Assembly (NCBI GenBank): GCA_003131315.1
Contig: PKUV01000117.1
Coordinates: forward strand, 8,761-45,843
Direction: 5' to 3'
From: Acidobacteriaceae bacterium
GTDB taxonomy: Bacteria; Acidobacteriota; Terriglobia; Terriglobales; Acidobacteriaceae
Length of the DNA stretch: 37,083 nt
The stretch's first letter is position 1, and every line of letters starts with the position of its first letter. A program made the position numbers and the translations under genes. This document shows positions 1-13,916 of this stretch, piece by piece. Under the pieces are notes generated by a model, which made no database searches, was not told the DNA's origin, and saw only the letters and a program-made list of their open reading frames with translations.

Positions 1-46
1 GAGACGCCCGTCCCTCCACCGGATGGCGCATCATGCGGTCACGGCA

Positions 47-1114
47 CTAGCAGATGCGCGGCAATTGATCGCCCGCCAGCATGTCCACAATGCGCGTCGT
101 GCCGAACGGCGTTCGCATGGTGACCAGCCCCGCGTTTTCTTTCTTTACCGTGCCAATGATCTGCGCCTCCGCTCCCAGGGGATGACGTCTCATCGCCTGC
201 AGTACCGCATCGGCGGCCTCGGGCGCCACGATTGCGATTAACTTGCCTTCGTTGGCGACATATAAAGGATCGAGCCCCAGCAACTCGCACGCGCCTCGAA
301 CCTCTTCGTGGATCGGAAGGGACCGTTCCTCAAGTTCGATCCCAACCCGCGATCGCTCCGCGATTTCGTTCAGCGTGCTGGAGACGCCGCCTCGCGTTGG
401 GTCTCTCATGCAGCGAATGTCGCGAGTTACGCCAAGCATTTCGGCTACCAGCGTGTGCAAGGCGGCACTGTCGCTTTGGATCTTTGTCTCGAATTCCAGT
501 CCCTCGCGTTGCGCCAGAATCGCAATGCCGTGATCGCCGATCGAACCGCTCAGGAGCACCTTGTCGCCGGGACGAGCACGGTCGGCGGAAAGCTCGACTC
601 CTTCTGGCACCAGTCCAATTCCTGTCGTGTTGATGAACAGCCCGTCGCCCTTACCTTTCTCGACGACCTTGGTATCGCCAGTCACAACCTGCACGCTCGC
701 TTCCGCTGCCGCCTGACGCAGCGAATTCACCACCCGCCGGAGTTCGTCCATCGAGAAGCCCTCTTCGATGATGAACGCGGCGCTCAAAAATAGCGGCGTT
801 GCGCCGCCCATCGCCAAATCGTTTACCGTGCCGTGAACCGCGAGCGAGCCGATGTCGCCGCCGGGAAAGAACAGTGGCTTTACTACGAAGGAATCGGTGG
901 TGATGGCCAGGCGCTGGCCGTTCACATTCACGATTGCCTGGTCATCCAGACGCGCCAGCACCGGATTCTGGAACGCAGGCAGAAAGATGTCGCGAATCAA
1001 CTCGGCACTCAATTTGCCGCCGCTGCCGTGCCCCAGCAGAATCGTGTCTTTGGCCGCAAGCGGCGCCGGGCAACTGAGTTCGAAGTTTATTTCGACGGGG
1101 GTTTTCGTTGACAC
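47..1114 (-). CDS. hypE: Hydrogenase maturation protein HypE
   Basis: HypE takes the carbamoyl group made by HypF on its C-terminal cysteine and dehydrates it to the cyanide ligand of the [NiFe] site. The product (355 residues from the chosen start) ends in the family-typical PRIC with the acceptor cysteine last. The N-terminal part has the glycine-rich LLGHGSGGK stretch and the AIR-synthase-like core, including TTDSFVV, GTVNDLAMGG and RDPTRGG. The frame stays open upstream to 1285, but that extension overlaps hypD by about 160 bp. The GTG at 1114-1112 lies 6 nt after AGGAGG, just downstream of the hypD stop (TAG, 1125-1123), so I place the start there. It is the third gene of hypC-hypD-hypE. 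Nothing is seen in bases 1-46. Confidence 0.95.
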   Translation of the reverse strand: MSTKTPVEINFELSCPAPLAAKDTILLGHGSGGKLSAELIRDIFLPAFQNPVLARLDDQAIVNVNGQRLAITTDSFVVKPLFFPGGDIGSLAVHGTVNDLAMGGATPLFLSAAFIIEEGFSMDELRRVVNSLRQAAAEASVQVVTGDTKVVEKGKGDGLFINTTGIGLVPEGVELSADRARPGDKVLLSGSIGDHGIAILAQREGLEFETKIQSDSAALHTLVAEMLGVTRDIRCMRDPTRGGVSSTLNEIAERSRVGIELEERSLPIHEEVRGACELLGLDPLYVANEGKLIAIVAPEAADAVLQAMRRHPLGAEAQIIGTVKKENAGLVTMRTPFGTTRIVDMLAGDQLPRIC

Positions 1115-1122
1115 GCGCCCTC

Positions 1123-2220
1123 CTAACTTGCGACCGCATGGCGTCGATAGTGATAGTACGCCGCGCATGCTCCTTCCGTAGAGACCATCGGCGCTCCCAA
1201 TGGATTTTCCGGCGTGCATCGCATGCCAAACGCGGGACAATCCGTCGGCTTCTTCAATCCCTGCAAAATCTGGGCGCTGATGCACTCGGCGGGCTCGTCT
1301 ACGGTAAGCTCGCCCAAATCAAAGACTCGGTCGGCGTCAAAAGCGGCGTATTCCTCGCGCAAACGCAAACCACTCTGTGGGATCGGCCCAATACCGCGCC
1401 ACTTTTGGTCTGCGATTTCAAACACCTCGGCCACGATCTGCTGTGCCGGCAGGTTCCCTTGGTAGCTCACCGATCTCACATACTGGTTTTCCAGCCGCGC
1501 CGCGCCTGCCTCGAGTTGCCGGACCAGCATGAGGACTGCTTCCAAAATATCTACCGGTTCAAATCCCCCGACCACAATCGGTATGCGAAAATCGCGGACC
1601 AGATCCTCATACTCCTTACACCCCATCACGGTGCAGACATGCCCAGGCGCAATGAAACCCTGCACCCGGTTTGCGCTGGAGACCATCAAGGCGCGGATCG
1701 CCGGCGGGACCAGCACGTGCGAAACCAGCATGGAAAAGTTGGTGAGACCTTCGCGCCTCGCTTGCCATGCGGCCATCGCATTCGCGGGAGCGGTGGTCTC
1801 GAAACCGATCGCCAGAAACACGACTTTACGATCCGGATTCGAGCGGGCAATCTTCACCGCCTCAGTCGGGGAGTACGCGATGCGAACGTCCGCGCCCTGG
1901 GCCTTGGCCCGGAACAGATCCGAACGGGACCCAGGCACCCGCAGCATGTCTCCGTAAGAAACCAGGATGACGTCCGGCCGCAGCGCTAACGCGATCGCCT
2001 TGTCCACGGTTTCAAGCGGCGTGACGCAGACTGGACATCCCGGGCCATGCACGAGTTCGATACCGCGCGGCAGCAGTTCGTCAATGCCGTAGCGCATGAT
2101 GGTGTGGGTTTGGCCGCCGCAGATCTCCATCAGCACCCAGGGCCGGGTTGTGCGCTGGACGATCTCAGCCGCCAAGGCCCGTGCAATGCGGTGGTCACGG
2201 TATTCGTCCAGATATTTCAT
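1123..2220 (-). CDS. hypD: Hydrogenase maturation protein HypD
   Basis: HypD is the [4Fe-4S] scaffold that, with HypC, assembles the Fe(CN)2CO unit of [NiFe] hydrogenases. The 365-residue product has normal length. CGGQTH starts at residue 34 and GPGCPVC spans about 59-65, with conserved cysteines C34, C62 and C65. GFETTAP and [10 protein letters not shown] follow, and the C-terminal third carries the cysteine-rich cluster region (DCPAFGMRC, then EGAC). It ends 8 bp before hypE. A 192-bp gap containing palindromes separates it from hypC upstream, so hypD and hypE may also have their own promoter. Confidence 0.96.
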   Translation of the reverse strand: MKYLDEYRDHRIARALAAEIVQRTTRPWVLMEICGGQTHTIMRYGIDELLPRGIELVHGPGCPVCVTPLETVDKAIALALRPDVILVSYGDMLRVPGSRSDLFRAKAQGADVRIAYSPTEAVKIARSNPDRKVVFLAIGFETTAPANAMAAWQARREGLTNFSMLVSHVLVPPAIRALMVSSANRVQGFIAPGHVCTVMGCKEYEDLVRDFRIPIVVGGFEPVDILEAVLMLVRQLEAGAARLENQYVRSVSYQGNLPAQQIVAEVFEIADQKWRGIGPIPQSGLRLREEYAAFDADRVFDLGELTVDEPAECISAQILQGLKKPTDCPAFGMRCTPENPLGAPMVSTEGACAAYYHYRRHAVAS

Positions 2221-2269
2221 GGCGCAAAACCCGCAGGCATGACTCTAACCAGCGGCGAACAGCCTAACG

Positions 2270-2295
2270 GTGATCAAGATCACACCTTGGTGTGA
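2270..2295. promoter_or_regulatory. Overlapping palindromes ahead of hypD (Crp/Fnr-like)
   Basis: Two perfect palindromes overlap. GTGATCAAGATCAC (2270-2283) contains the Fnr core TGAT-N4-ATCA. TCACACCTTGGTGTGA (2280-2295) has 7-bp arms around TT. The centre of the first is about 56 bp upstream of the hypD ATG, a plausible activator position. Beyond it, TGTGAGCC recurs 18 bp apart (2291 and 2309) and TAGTCCGG 12 bp apart (2361 and 2373). Use by a Crp/Fnr-family protein is inference. Confidence 0.4.
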
Positions 2296-2412
2296 GCCAA
2301 AACCGTGATGTGAGCCAGAAACGGGGAGGGTGCGCCAGCGAAAATTCAGCTTTCGAGGGATAGTCCGGGGAATAGTCCGGCGAGGCCTTCGAGTGAGTGC
2401 GGGCGAAAATTA

Positions 2413-2664
2413 CTATTCCGCTGGCGGCAATTCCGCTTCCAGCGCTCCCATCTCTTCCAGAAGCTTGTAGGTGCGCTCGGCTTCGGACGAGTCTATACGG
2501 CTTATCGCGAAACCAACATGGACCATCACATAGTCGCCCAGACCAGCCTCGGGGACAAAGACCAGGGATACCTGGCGCACGATCCCGCCGAACTGCACAC
2601 GGGCCGAACGCATCGGACTCTGCCCTTGAATTTCGAGGATTTTCCCTGGTATTGCAAGGCACAC
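2413..2664 (-). CDS. hypC: Hydrogenase maturation chaperone HypC
   Basis: HypC/HybG chaperone that carries the Fe(CN)2CO precursor with HypD and delivers it to the hydrogenase large subunit. The family signature MCLAIPGKI sits at the N-terminus, with the essential cysteine at position 2, and GDYVMVHVGFAI follows in the C-terminal half. The frame opens at 2727, but the conserved start maps to GTG at 2664-2662, preceded by CGGAGAG; the resulting 83 residues are normal for HypC. It is the first gene of the hypCDE set, read away from the LysR gene, with repeated TGTGACGAG words just upstream. Confidence 0.95.
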   Translation of the reverse strand: MCLAIPGKILEIQGQSPMRSARVQFGGIVRQVSLVFVPEAGLGDYVMVHVGFAISRIDSSEAERTYKLLEEMGALEAELPPAE

Positions 2665-2710
2665 GGCAGCTCTCCGCGCAGTCAGTACAACACTGGTCGT
2701 TACCGCAGTC

Positions 2711-2756
2711 TGTGACGAGCGACACACCTCAGTGTGACGAGAGAGAGTGTGACGAG
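2711..2756. promoter_or_regulatory. Triple TGTGACGAG repeat ahead of hypC
   Basis: TGTGACGAG occurs at 2711, 2733 and 2748. The first copy forms TGTGA-CGAGCG-ACACA (2711-2726), matching the Crp consensus TGTGA-N6-TCACA at 9 of 10 positions and centred about 54 bp before the hypC GTG, nearly the same distance as the palindrome ahead of hypD. A Crp/Fnr operator is likely but not shown. The rest of 2757-2899 shows no gene. Confidence 0.35.
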
Positions 2757-2899
2757 CGCAGAACCGCGCGCCAGGTCAGTCCGCCGGAGCATCGGCTGCG
2801 GAGGCGATTCACGCTGGAATCAGGCGCGTCCTGTTAACGGCGGCAAGGTGTCACGATCCGGCGACTTGAGCGCGTTTTGTTCCACTCAAGCAAGGCTAT

Positions 2900-3814
2900 T
2901 CACGCCTGAGGCGGAGCGTGCTTTTTTCCCGCTGACCTGGTCAATTGGCGCAAGACATCGATAAATGCGGTTGTGGCGCAGGAAAGCGTTCGGTCACGCC
3001 GGTAGGCCAATCCCAGTTCGCGAAAAAGTTCCACATCCTCCAGATCGATCAGCTTGACTCTGCCGGACGCCACTTCATCGCGGGCGAACGACGCGCTGAT
3101 GAGAGACACTCCGAGATCGGCGGCCACAAAGCTCTTGATCATGCCAATGCTGGGCAGTTCCATTCGAACTTGCAGTTCGTCGCAATGAGGGCGGAACAGC
3201 TTGTCCAGGAGCCTTCGAGTGTGGCCTGTCTTTGGGAGCAGCAGAGGATGTTTGACGATATCGCGGACGGCCGCCGTTTTATGCTTGGCCAGGGGATTGC
3301 TGGGGCTCACCATCAACATCAGCTTGTCGCGGAAGATCGGTTGGATTTCCAGGCTCGGAGACTGGATGGGCAAAGTTACAATGCCTACTTCGATGGAGCC
3401 GTTCTCCAGCTTTTCCGTGATCTTGTAGCTGAAATTCCGGTAAATGTTGATCTGCACGGGCGGGTAGCGCCGGCAGTATTCCGCAAACACCTCCGGGAGA
3501 ACGTACAGGCAGGTAGCCTCGTTGGCGCCGACGCGAAGCGTGCCGCGGGGCGTGCGGCTATGGTCCGCTACCGCCATCAGCGATTCCTCGCGCAGAAGTT
3601 TCAGCCGCTCGGCATAGTCATAGAGCACTTGTCCGGCCGGGGTCAGTTTTACGGTCTTGCCCGAGCGGTCGAGCAGCCGATCGCCATACTCCTGCTCCAA
3701 CTGGCGGATTTGGGCGCTGACCGCCGATTGCGAGCGGAAAACTTTCTCTCCGGCGCGAGAAAAGCTGCCCTGTTTGGCAACTTCCAGAAACGTGATGAGC
3801 TGATCGAAATCCAT
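2900..3814 (-). CDS. LysR-type regulator divergent from gltBD
   Basis: A 304-residue LysR-type transcription factor. Residues 1-60 form the winged helix-turn-helix (FLEVAKQGSFSRAGEKVFRSQSA in part, then IRQLEQEYG), a linker helix follows, and from about residue 90 to 290 there is a two-lobed ligand-binding domain (LRVGANEA, LMLMVSPSNPLA, GVSLISA). Length is standard. It is transcribed away from gltB across a 228-bp gap, the arrangement of gltC-gltAB in Bacillus, so control of glutamate synthase is the obvious hypothesis, although hypC lies downstream on the same strand. It resembles the LysR protein at 25942-26859, probably a paralogue. The inducer cannot be read from the sequence. Confidence 0.93.
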   Translation of the reverse strand: MDFDQLITFLEVAKQGSFSRAGEKVFRSQSAVSAQIRQLEQEYGDRLLDRSGKTVKLTPAGQVLYDYAERLKLLREESLMAVADHSRTPRGTLRVGANEATCLYVLPEVFAEYCRRYPPVQINIYRNFSYKITEKLENGSIEVGIVTLPIQSPSLEIQPIFRDKLMLMVSPSNPLAKHKTAAVRDIVKHPLLLPKTGHTRRLLDKLFRPHCDELQVRMELPSIGMIKSFVAADLGVSLISASFARDEVASGRVKLIDLEDVELFRELGLAYRRDRTLSCATTAFIDVLRQLTRSAGKKHAPPQA

Positions 3815-4042
3815 TGAGTTTATGCGGGATTATAGCGGACTCCGCGGGCCTCGCGGGAAATTACCCTGAATTCGCCGTGGAACCCCGAAATCCTGGAATT
3901 TGCATCCTTCGTATCGAAATTCTGAATTGTACTTTCCCGCTCGCCTGGCGGTAACTAAGAACTTACAGAGGTGTGTTCCTGAGCCGAAGCGTGCGACACC
4001 CCCGTAGCCTTTGCGGGCAGAGTCCCAACTCAAGAACAACTG
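3815..4042. promoter_or_regulatory. Divergent lysR-gltB promoter region
   Basis: Non-coding gap between the divergent starts of the LysR gene and gltB. It holds recurrent TGAATT and GAAAT words (about 3868-3930), which may be part of LysR-type T-N11-A operators, but I cannot single out one operator or a convincing -35/-10 pair. Confidence 0.35.
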
Positions 4043-8693
<4,651 letters not shown>

Positions 8694-8701
<8 letters not shown>

Positions 8702-10172
8702 GAACACCGGATTCCTGGAATACGCGCGCGAGCTTGCCCCTCGTCGTCCGGTTTCTCAGCGCGTCAACGATTGGTTCGAGATCTATCTCGATTTTCCTGA
8801 AGAGAAGCTTCGCACCCAGGGCGCGCGCTGCATGGACTGTGGCGTGCCCTTTTGCCAGACGGGATGTCCCGTCAACAACCTGATTCCCGATTGGAACGAT
8901 CTGGTTTATCACGGGCGTTGGAAAGAGGCGGTGCGGCAATTGCACGCGACCAACAACTTCCCGGAATTCACCGGCCGGATTTGTCCAGCGCCGTGCGAAG
9001 CGTCTTGTGTGCTGGGGATCAATCAGCCTCCGGTCACGATCAAGCAAATCGAGAAAAACATCGTGGAGCGCGGGTTTGTCGAAGGCTGGATCCATCCCGA
9101 GCCGCCAAAAGTCCGCACCGGGAAAAAAGTGGCGATCGTGGGTTCGGGACCCGCGGGATTGGCCGCGGCCCAGCAGTTGTGCCGCGCGGGATACTCCGTA
9201 GTGGTGTACGAAAAATCCGACCGCATCGGTGGCTTGCTGCGCTATGGCATCCCTCAGTTCAAGTTAGAGAAGCACATCATCGATCGCCGCATGGAACAGA
9301 TGTCCGCCGAGGGCGTGAAATTCGTTACCCTCGCGGAGGTGGGTAAGAATGTCGCGGTAGAGGATCTGCGGAGCGAGTTCGACGCGATTGTGCTCGCCGG
9401 CGGAGCGGAGCATCCGCGCGATTTGAACGTCCCGGGACGCGAGCTGAAAGGAATCCATTTCGCGATGGAGTTCCTGCCGCAGCAGAACCGCCGCAATCTG
9501 GGCGACACCATCGAGCCGGAAGCGGAGATTTTGGCGGCCGGCAAGCGCGTGGTCATTATCGGAGGCGGCGATACCGGCGCCGATTGCCTCGGAACCTGCC
9601 ATCGGCAAAAGCCTCTTTCCGTGCACCAGTTCGAGATCATGCCGAAGCCTCCAGAGGATCGCTCGCCCCTGACGCCCTGGCCACTCTGGCCGATGCAACT
9701 GCGTACCGAAGGCGCACACGAAGAAGGTGGCGTGCGCGACTGGAGCCTGGCCACCACAAAATTCACCGGCTCCAACTCCAACTCGAAACACGATCACGTT
9801 CAACAACTGCATGCAGCGCGTGTCGGGCCGCCGCCAAAGTTCGAGCCGATTCCCGGCACCGAATTTACGATGGAAGCGGATCTAGTGCTGATCGCGATGG
9901 GTTTTGGGGGACCGGTTCGAAATGGAATGATCGACCAGTTGGGAGTGAAACTCGATCCGCGCGGCAACGTGGCCACGGACCAGAATAATATGTCATCGGT
10001 GCCGGGAGTCTTCGCGGCGGGAGATATGCGGCGCGGCCAGTCGTTAGTTGTGTGGGCGATCGCCGAAGGCCGAAAGACCGCCGCGAGTGTAGATGCTTAT
10101 TTGAGAACGAAGGCGATCCCCTTGATCACTCCAGCGGTTTCCCACTCCAAAGAACAGCCGGTCGCTTCATAG
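8694..10172 (+). CDS. gltD: Glutamate synthase (NADPH), small subunit
   Basis: Small, FAD-containing subunit that takes electrons from NADPH and passes them through two [4Fe-4S] clusters to GltB. The 492 residues fit the family. Cluster cysteines are visible as C46, C49, C54 and C58 (CMDCGVPFCQTGC) and as C97, C101 and C105 (CPAPCEASC). The FAD-binding GSGPAGLAAA begins near residue 151, and the NADPH-binding GGGDTGADC lies near 290. The ATG overlaps the end of gltB by 8 bp, so translation is probably coupled. It ends 70 bp from the convergent M28 peptidase gene, with a strong hairpin between them. Confidence 0.97.
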
Positions 10173-10192
10173 TCACACCCACAACTGGGTGC

Positions 10193-10221
10193 CCCAGGTC
10201 TCGCGGTTTTCGAGACCTGGG
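10193..10221. repeat. Dispersed hairpin repeat, copy 1
   Basis: Perfect 11-bp stem CCCAGGTCTCG / CGAGACCTGGG around the 7-nt loop CGGTTTT, preceded by GGGTGC. It lies between the convergent gltD and M28 peptidase genes. A second copy at 20738-20766 in the opposite orientation has the same stem except for one compensatory base-pair swap. There is no T-tract, so it may be a REP-like element rather than, or as well as, a terminator. Confidence 0.75.
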
Positions 10222-10242
10222 AGCGGTCGCGACAATGCCCGC

Positions 10243-12531
10243 CTATCGCCCCGCCAACTCCAACTCCCGAGCCGCCGACTCAATCACCGCCGCCTCGTCC
10301 TCCAGCGCCTTAGCGACGCGCACGATCTCCTGCTCCGCTTCCGCATACCTCTTCTGTTCAATCCCCTCACGCACTCCCGGAACCGTTTTCACTCCATAGC
10401 CCGTGTAAACGCCCGGAGCGTATAGCAAATGCTTGTACCACGGACGTCGCGGCAATCCGTCAGCGTTGGTCAACCGGCGCTCGCTCTCCATCAGCTCTCG
10501 ATTCAGAGCCCCGAGCTTTCCCGTAACCGCGCCGTCTCCCAAACTCGCCTGCTTCTGCGATAACGCCTGCTGATAGTGCTTGGCGCTGCGAGTAAGAGAG
10601 TCCACCGCGTTCTGCATCGGCGCAAAGTTCAGGTGCGGCGGAACTTCTTCCCGCACCGGCGCGACCGTAGGACGCCGAGGATCAAACGTCGCCTTGAACA
10701 TTCCTTCGTCCAGTTCCTGGTTGCGCTCGCGAATCTCTTCCTGCTTGTCGGCCAGCAACTTCTCCAGATTCTTCCTGTACATATCGACCGTATCGGCGAA
10801 ATCCACGAAGTCGAAAGGCAGGACTTCCGCGTCCGCCAGGCGCATCACCGACGTTCCCACGGTTTGCGCCAGGGCTCGCCCATAGACGAAATCCTTGTCG
10901 GAGAAATGCGTGTACCAGTAAAAGTCATCGTAAATGGAGTGATAGATCCCCTGTTCGTCCTCGCCGCCGTACCCCATGTCCAGGGTGGCGATGCCCAGGT
11001 GATCGAGAAACGCCGTGAAATCGGTTCCCGAGCCCAGCGCATCGATGCGTAAATCGGCCCGCTGCCGCAATTCCTTCCGATCGTCCGCTGATTTTGCTTC
11101 GGCAATCTTGCTCACTTGAGCCCGCTGCCACACCGTCATCTTGGTTTCCGGATCTTCGATGTCGCGCGCAACTCCATTGACGAACTGCTCCAGGCTGTGC
11201 GAGCCGCCCATATTCAGAACACCGCGATCGTTGCTGTCGCTGTTGATGTAGACGGCGGCATGTTCCCGCAACTCATCGGCATGCGTTTCCACCCATTCGG
11301 TCGAGCCCAGCAGCATGGGCTCTTCGCCATCCCACGCGGCGTAGATGATCGTGCGCCGCGGCTTCCAACCCTGCTTCAGCAACAGACTCAGCGCACGCGC
11401 TTCTTCCAGCAGAGAAACCTGGGCTGAGATGGGATCCTCGGCTCCGTTCACCCACGCGTCATGATGATTGCCGCGCACGATCCACTCGTCCGGAGCCACG
11501 CTGCCCGGAATCTTTGCGATCACGTCGTAAACCGGCTTGATGTCCCAATTAAATGCGACCTTCAAATGAACCTGCGCCGGCCCCGGTCCCACGTGATACG
11601 GAATCGGAAGCGAGCCGCGCCACTCGTCCGGCGCCATCGGTCCCGCCAGCGCGGCCAGCAAAGGCTGCGCGTCGCCATAAGAAATCGGGAGCACCGGAAT
11701 TTTCGTGATGCTCTTCGCCTCTTTCAGCGATAGGCGCTTGGCATCGGGTGTCGCGCCGATCCCGGGTGTCAGCGGATCTCCCGGGCTCGCGGAAGCAAAA
11801 TCCATGACGCTGCCGCGCTGCACTCCATCCGGATTGCGCATCGGCCCCAACGGAAACACATTGTCGCGCGTGTAGCCGTCGTCCTGCGGTTCCGAGTAGA
11901 TAAGGCAGCCAATGGCTCCGTGCTCGGCCGCAACCTTAGGTTTCACCCCGCGCCAGCTGTGATAGTACTTAGCGATTACAATCGCGCCTTTCACCGAAAT
12001 GCCAAGCCGGTCAAGCTTCTCGTAGTCCTCGGGCAAGCCGTAGTTCACAAACACCAGCGGCCCGGTGACATCGCCGTCAATCGAGTAGGCGTTGTACGTG
12101 GGCAACTGTTCCGCCTTCTGATTCGACGTTGGATCCACCGCGAGCGCAGGCTCTTCAAGTTTGGCCGTGAACTTCGTAGGCGCAAGCATCTCCAGCACCC
12201 GAACCTTGGGCGTCGGAAACAGAACGTCGAACCTTTCGATGTGCGCGTCCAATCCCCATTCCTTGAAATGGACAAGAATCCATTCGGCGTTGTCCTTATC
12301 GTAGGGCGAGCCCACATGATGCGGCCGCGCACTCAGCCGCCGCATATACTCACGCAAGTTTGCAGGATCGGGGATCGCGCGAAACTTTGCCTCCCACTCG
12401 CGCTCGCTCTGACTGGCGCGTGGCGAATATCCCACCAGCGCAGCCTGATCTGCGCCGACTTGGTCCGCGCCGAAAGACAAAGATGGAACCACCAGGGTAA
12501 AGATCGGCAAGATCGCGGCGAACAGTCGCAT
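10243..12531 (-). CDS. Secreted M28 peptidase, glutamate carboxypeptidase II-like
   Basis: Exported zinc peptidase of family M28B with the PSMA/transferrin-receptor layout. Residues 1-21 look like a signal peptide (MRLFAAILPIFTLVVPSLSF). A protease-associated domain spans about 140-300, the M28 catalytic domain about 335-560, and a helical dimerisation domain lies at the C-terminus. Aligned by eye with human GCPII, the metal and catalytic residues are H356 and D366 (GNHHDAW, then EDPISA), catalytic E403 with ligand E404 (WDGEEPMLLGS), D432 (NSDSND) and a histidine in YHSIYDDF. Length is 762 residues. It probably trims peptides outside the cytoplasm; the substrate is unknown. It stands alone, divergent from the gene at 12670. 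Confidence 0.92.
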   Translation of the reverse strand: MRLFAAILPIFTLVVPSLSFGADQVGADQAALVGYSPRASQSEREWEAKFRAIPDPANLREYMRRLSARPHHVGSPYDKDNAEWILVHFKEWGLDAHIERFDVLFPTPKVRVLEMLAPTKFTAKLEEPALAVDPTSNQKAEQLPTYNAYSIDGDVTGPLVFVNYGLPEDYEKLDRLGISVKGAIVIAKYYHSWRGVKPKVAAEHGAIGCLIYSEPQDDGYTRDNVFPLGPMRNPDGVQRGSVMDFASASPGDPLTPGIGATPDAKRLSLKEAKSITKIPVLPISYGDAQPLLAALAGPMAPDEWRGSLPIPYHVGPGPAQVHLKVAFNWDIKPVYDVIAKIPGSVAPDEWIVRGNHHDAWVNGAEDPISAQVSLLEEARALSLLLKQGWKPRRTIIYAAWDGEEPMLLGSTEWVETHADELREHAAVYINSDSNDRGVLNMGGSHSLEQFVNGVARDIEDPETKMTVWQRAQVSKIAEAKSADDRKELRQRADLRIDALGSGTDFTAFLDHLGIATLDMGYGGEDEQGIYHSIYDDFYWYTHFSDKDFVYGRALAQTVGTSVMRLADAEVLPFDFVDFADTVDMYRKNLEKLLADKQEEIRERNQELDEGMFKATFDPRRPTVAPVREEVPPHLNFAPMQNAVDSLTRSAKHYQQALSQKQASLGDGAVTGKLGALNRELMESERRLTNADGLPRRPWYKHLLYAPGVYTGYGVKTVPGVREGIEQKRYAEAEQEIVRVAKALEDEAAVIESAARELELAGR

Positions 12532-12669
12532 GCAGCTCCTTTGTTAGAGAGGTGCCATTATAGCCGCAAGCCGGGAGCGCGTCGGGTTGAACATTTCGGG
12601 GTCTCGCTTTAGCCTCGGTCCGCTGTACAATCCGACTGTCAACCCTCCCCCGAGACAACGAGCAATCAA

Positions 12670-13170
12670 ATGTGCAAACTTGGGGTGTTGCTGTGCCTCT
12701 TCATCTCGATCTACGCGGTCGCCGGGAAGAGCGGGAAGGATATCCCACCCGCGCCCCTGCCATCCGTTGTTGTGAACGCCAAGAAGGTTTTTCTCACCAA
12801 CGGCGGAGGGAGCGATCTTGCTTACGATACGTTCTATTCAGAGATGAAAAAGTGGGGCAAGTACGACGTCGTTGGCTCACCGGATGATGCTGACTTGATC
12901 GTCGAGATTTCGTATCACGTTGAGCACAACGGCACCCGCGTGTGGAGCTCAAACAATACCTACAACGGAACGACGCAAGTGCACAGCGCTCAAATAGTAG
13001 ACCCCCAACTCGTGCTGACAATCTATGACGCGAAGACCAAGAACTCTTTATGGGAAACGATTGATCACCGTAGATTGGCCCGACGCGAAAAGAACAGGGA
13101 AAAGGAAACTATCAATTCAGCCGAAAGGCTGGTCGAAGAATTAAGAACCAGAGCAAACCTGCCCCGGTAG
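12670..13170 (+). CDS. Small secreted protein of unknown function
   Basis: A 166-residue protein with an apparent signal peptide (MCKLGVLLCLFISIYAVAG). The mature part has a motif set that I associate with small exported proteins of this phylum: VVVNAKKVFLTNGG, then DTFYSEMKKWGKYDVVGSP, then DADLIVEISYHVE, and a strand ending LVLTIYDAKTKNSLWETI. It reads as a compact alpha/beta domain. No catalytic residues are recognised. The C-terminal 35 residues are charged and probably helical. It starts 138 bp from the divergent M28 gene, so the gap must hold both promoters. I do not assign a function. Confidence 0.75.
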   Translation: MCKLGVLLCLFISIYAVAGKSGKDIPPAPLPSVVVNAKKVFLTNGGGSDLAYDTFYSEMKKWGKYDVVGSPDDADLIVEISYHVEHNGTRVWSSNNTYNGTTQVHSAQIVDPQLVLTIYDAKTKNSLWETIDHRRLARREKNREKETINSAERLVEELRTRANLPR

Positions 13171-13262
13171 ACTGTGGAACTGAGACTCCGGTAGCAGGAT
13201 GCCCCACGATAAGAGCGAAGGCTCCCGTGGCTGGTCCAGAACCTAGAAGATGCGTTCGTAGA

Positions 13263-13916
13263 TTAGGGAGCCTTGTAAAGACCAGCTTGTTGGTGAACGC
13301 TCAAAAGTTGAGCGGCTAAACAGCCGGAGATCAAATCTTCCATGGCCGATACGTCTAGTCTCCTATTCTTATCTGATGCATCAGCAGCCTGAAGTGCCCT
13401 GTAATAGCGGTCGCGGCTCTTGGAATTGTCTGCAATCTGTTGCGGAACAGTTGGTTCACCCGGAAGATAGTACCCTAGCCTAGCGCATAGAACTAGATAA
13501 GACGCTGCTCGGGAAGTCCTTCCATTGCCACCCAGAAATGGATGAATCCAATTATGACGCCACATCACATAGGCTGCTAGATGGATTGCGGGCTTGCCAA
13601 AGTTGCCATTGACATACGCGCACATTTCTTCCACGAGCGGCGCTACTCGTTCCCACGTGGGAGGTTGGTGGAGCGTATCGTCAACCACACCGCGCGACAA
13701 GAATACCGGAGCCATTCTGAAAGTACCCGCACAACCATAAATATCGCGTATTGCCACGTAATGTAGTCGCGCGAGTGTTGCGGGTTTAAGTGCGAAGTCA
13801 GGAATTGATTCCGCGAGCATCTTCCTAACTTCATCAAATTGCAAAAGGCCGTTCCTCGATTCGAGGTCGGCCTTTTGTTCAAGAGTTTCGTATAGTTGAT
13901 ATGCGGGGCGAGGCAC
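13263..13916 (-). CDS. Fic-domain toxin (AMPylase)
   Basis: A Fic protein that would transfer AMP from ATP to a target hydroxyl. The catalytic loop HPFLGGNGR occupies residues 125-133 in full consensus form, with H125 catalytic. Upstream are IRDIYGCAGTFR, probably the flap region, and helical segments of the Fic core. The frame is open to 13976, but the GTG at 13916-13914 overlaps the last base of the antitoxin stop (TAGTG), giving a 217-residue product; this coupled start is preferred. No inhibitory helix is seen inside the protein, as expected when the antitoxin is separate. Base composition around the locus is less GC-rich than in its neighbours, which suggests transfer. Confidence 0.88.
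   Translation of the reverse strand: MPRPAYQLYETLEQKADLESRNGLLQFDEVRKMLAESIPDFALKPATLARLHYVAIRDIYGCAGTFRMAPVFLSRGVVDDTLHQPPTWERVAPLVEEMCAYVNGNFGKPAIHLAAYVMWRHNWIHPFLGGNGRTSRAASYLVLCARLGYYLPGEPTVPQQIADNSKSRDRYYRALQAADASDKNRRLDVSAMEDLISGCLAAQLLSVHQQAGLYKAP

Noticed and set aside
1108-1989. 293-codon frame antisense to hypD
   Set aside because: Shadow; hypD motifs on the other strand are complete.
2264-2725. 153-codon frame over hypC and the hypC-hypD gap
   Set aside because: Out of frame with hypC; its end only translates the short repeats (RFWLT twice).
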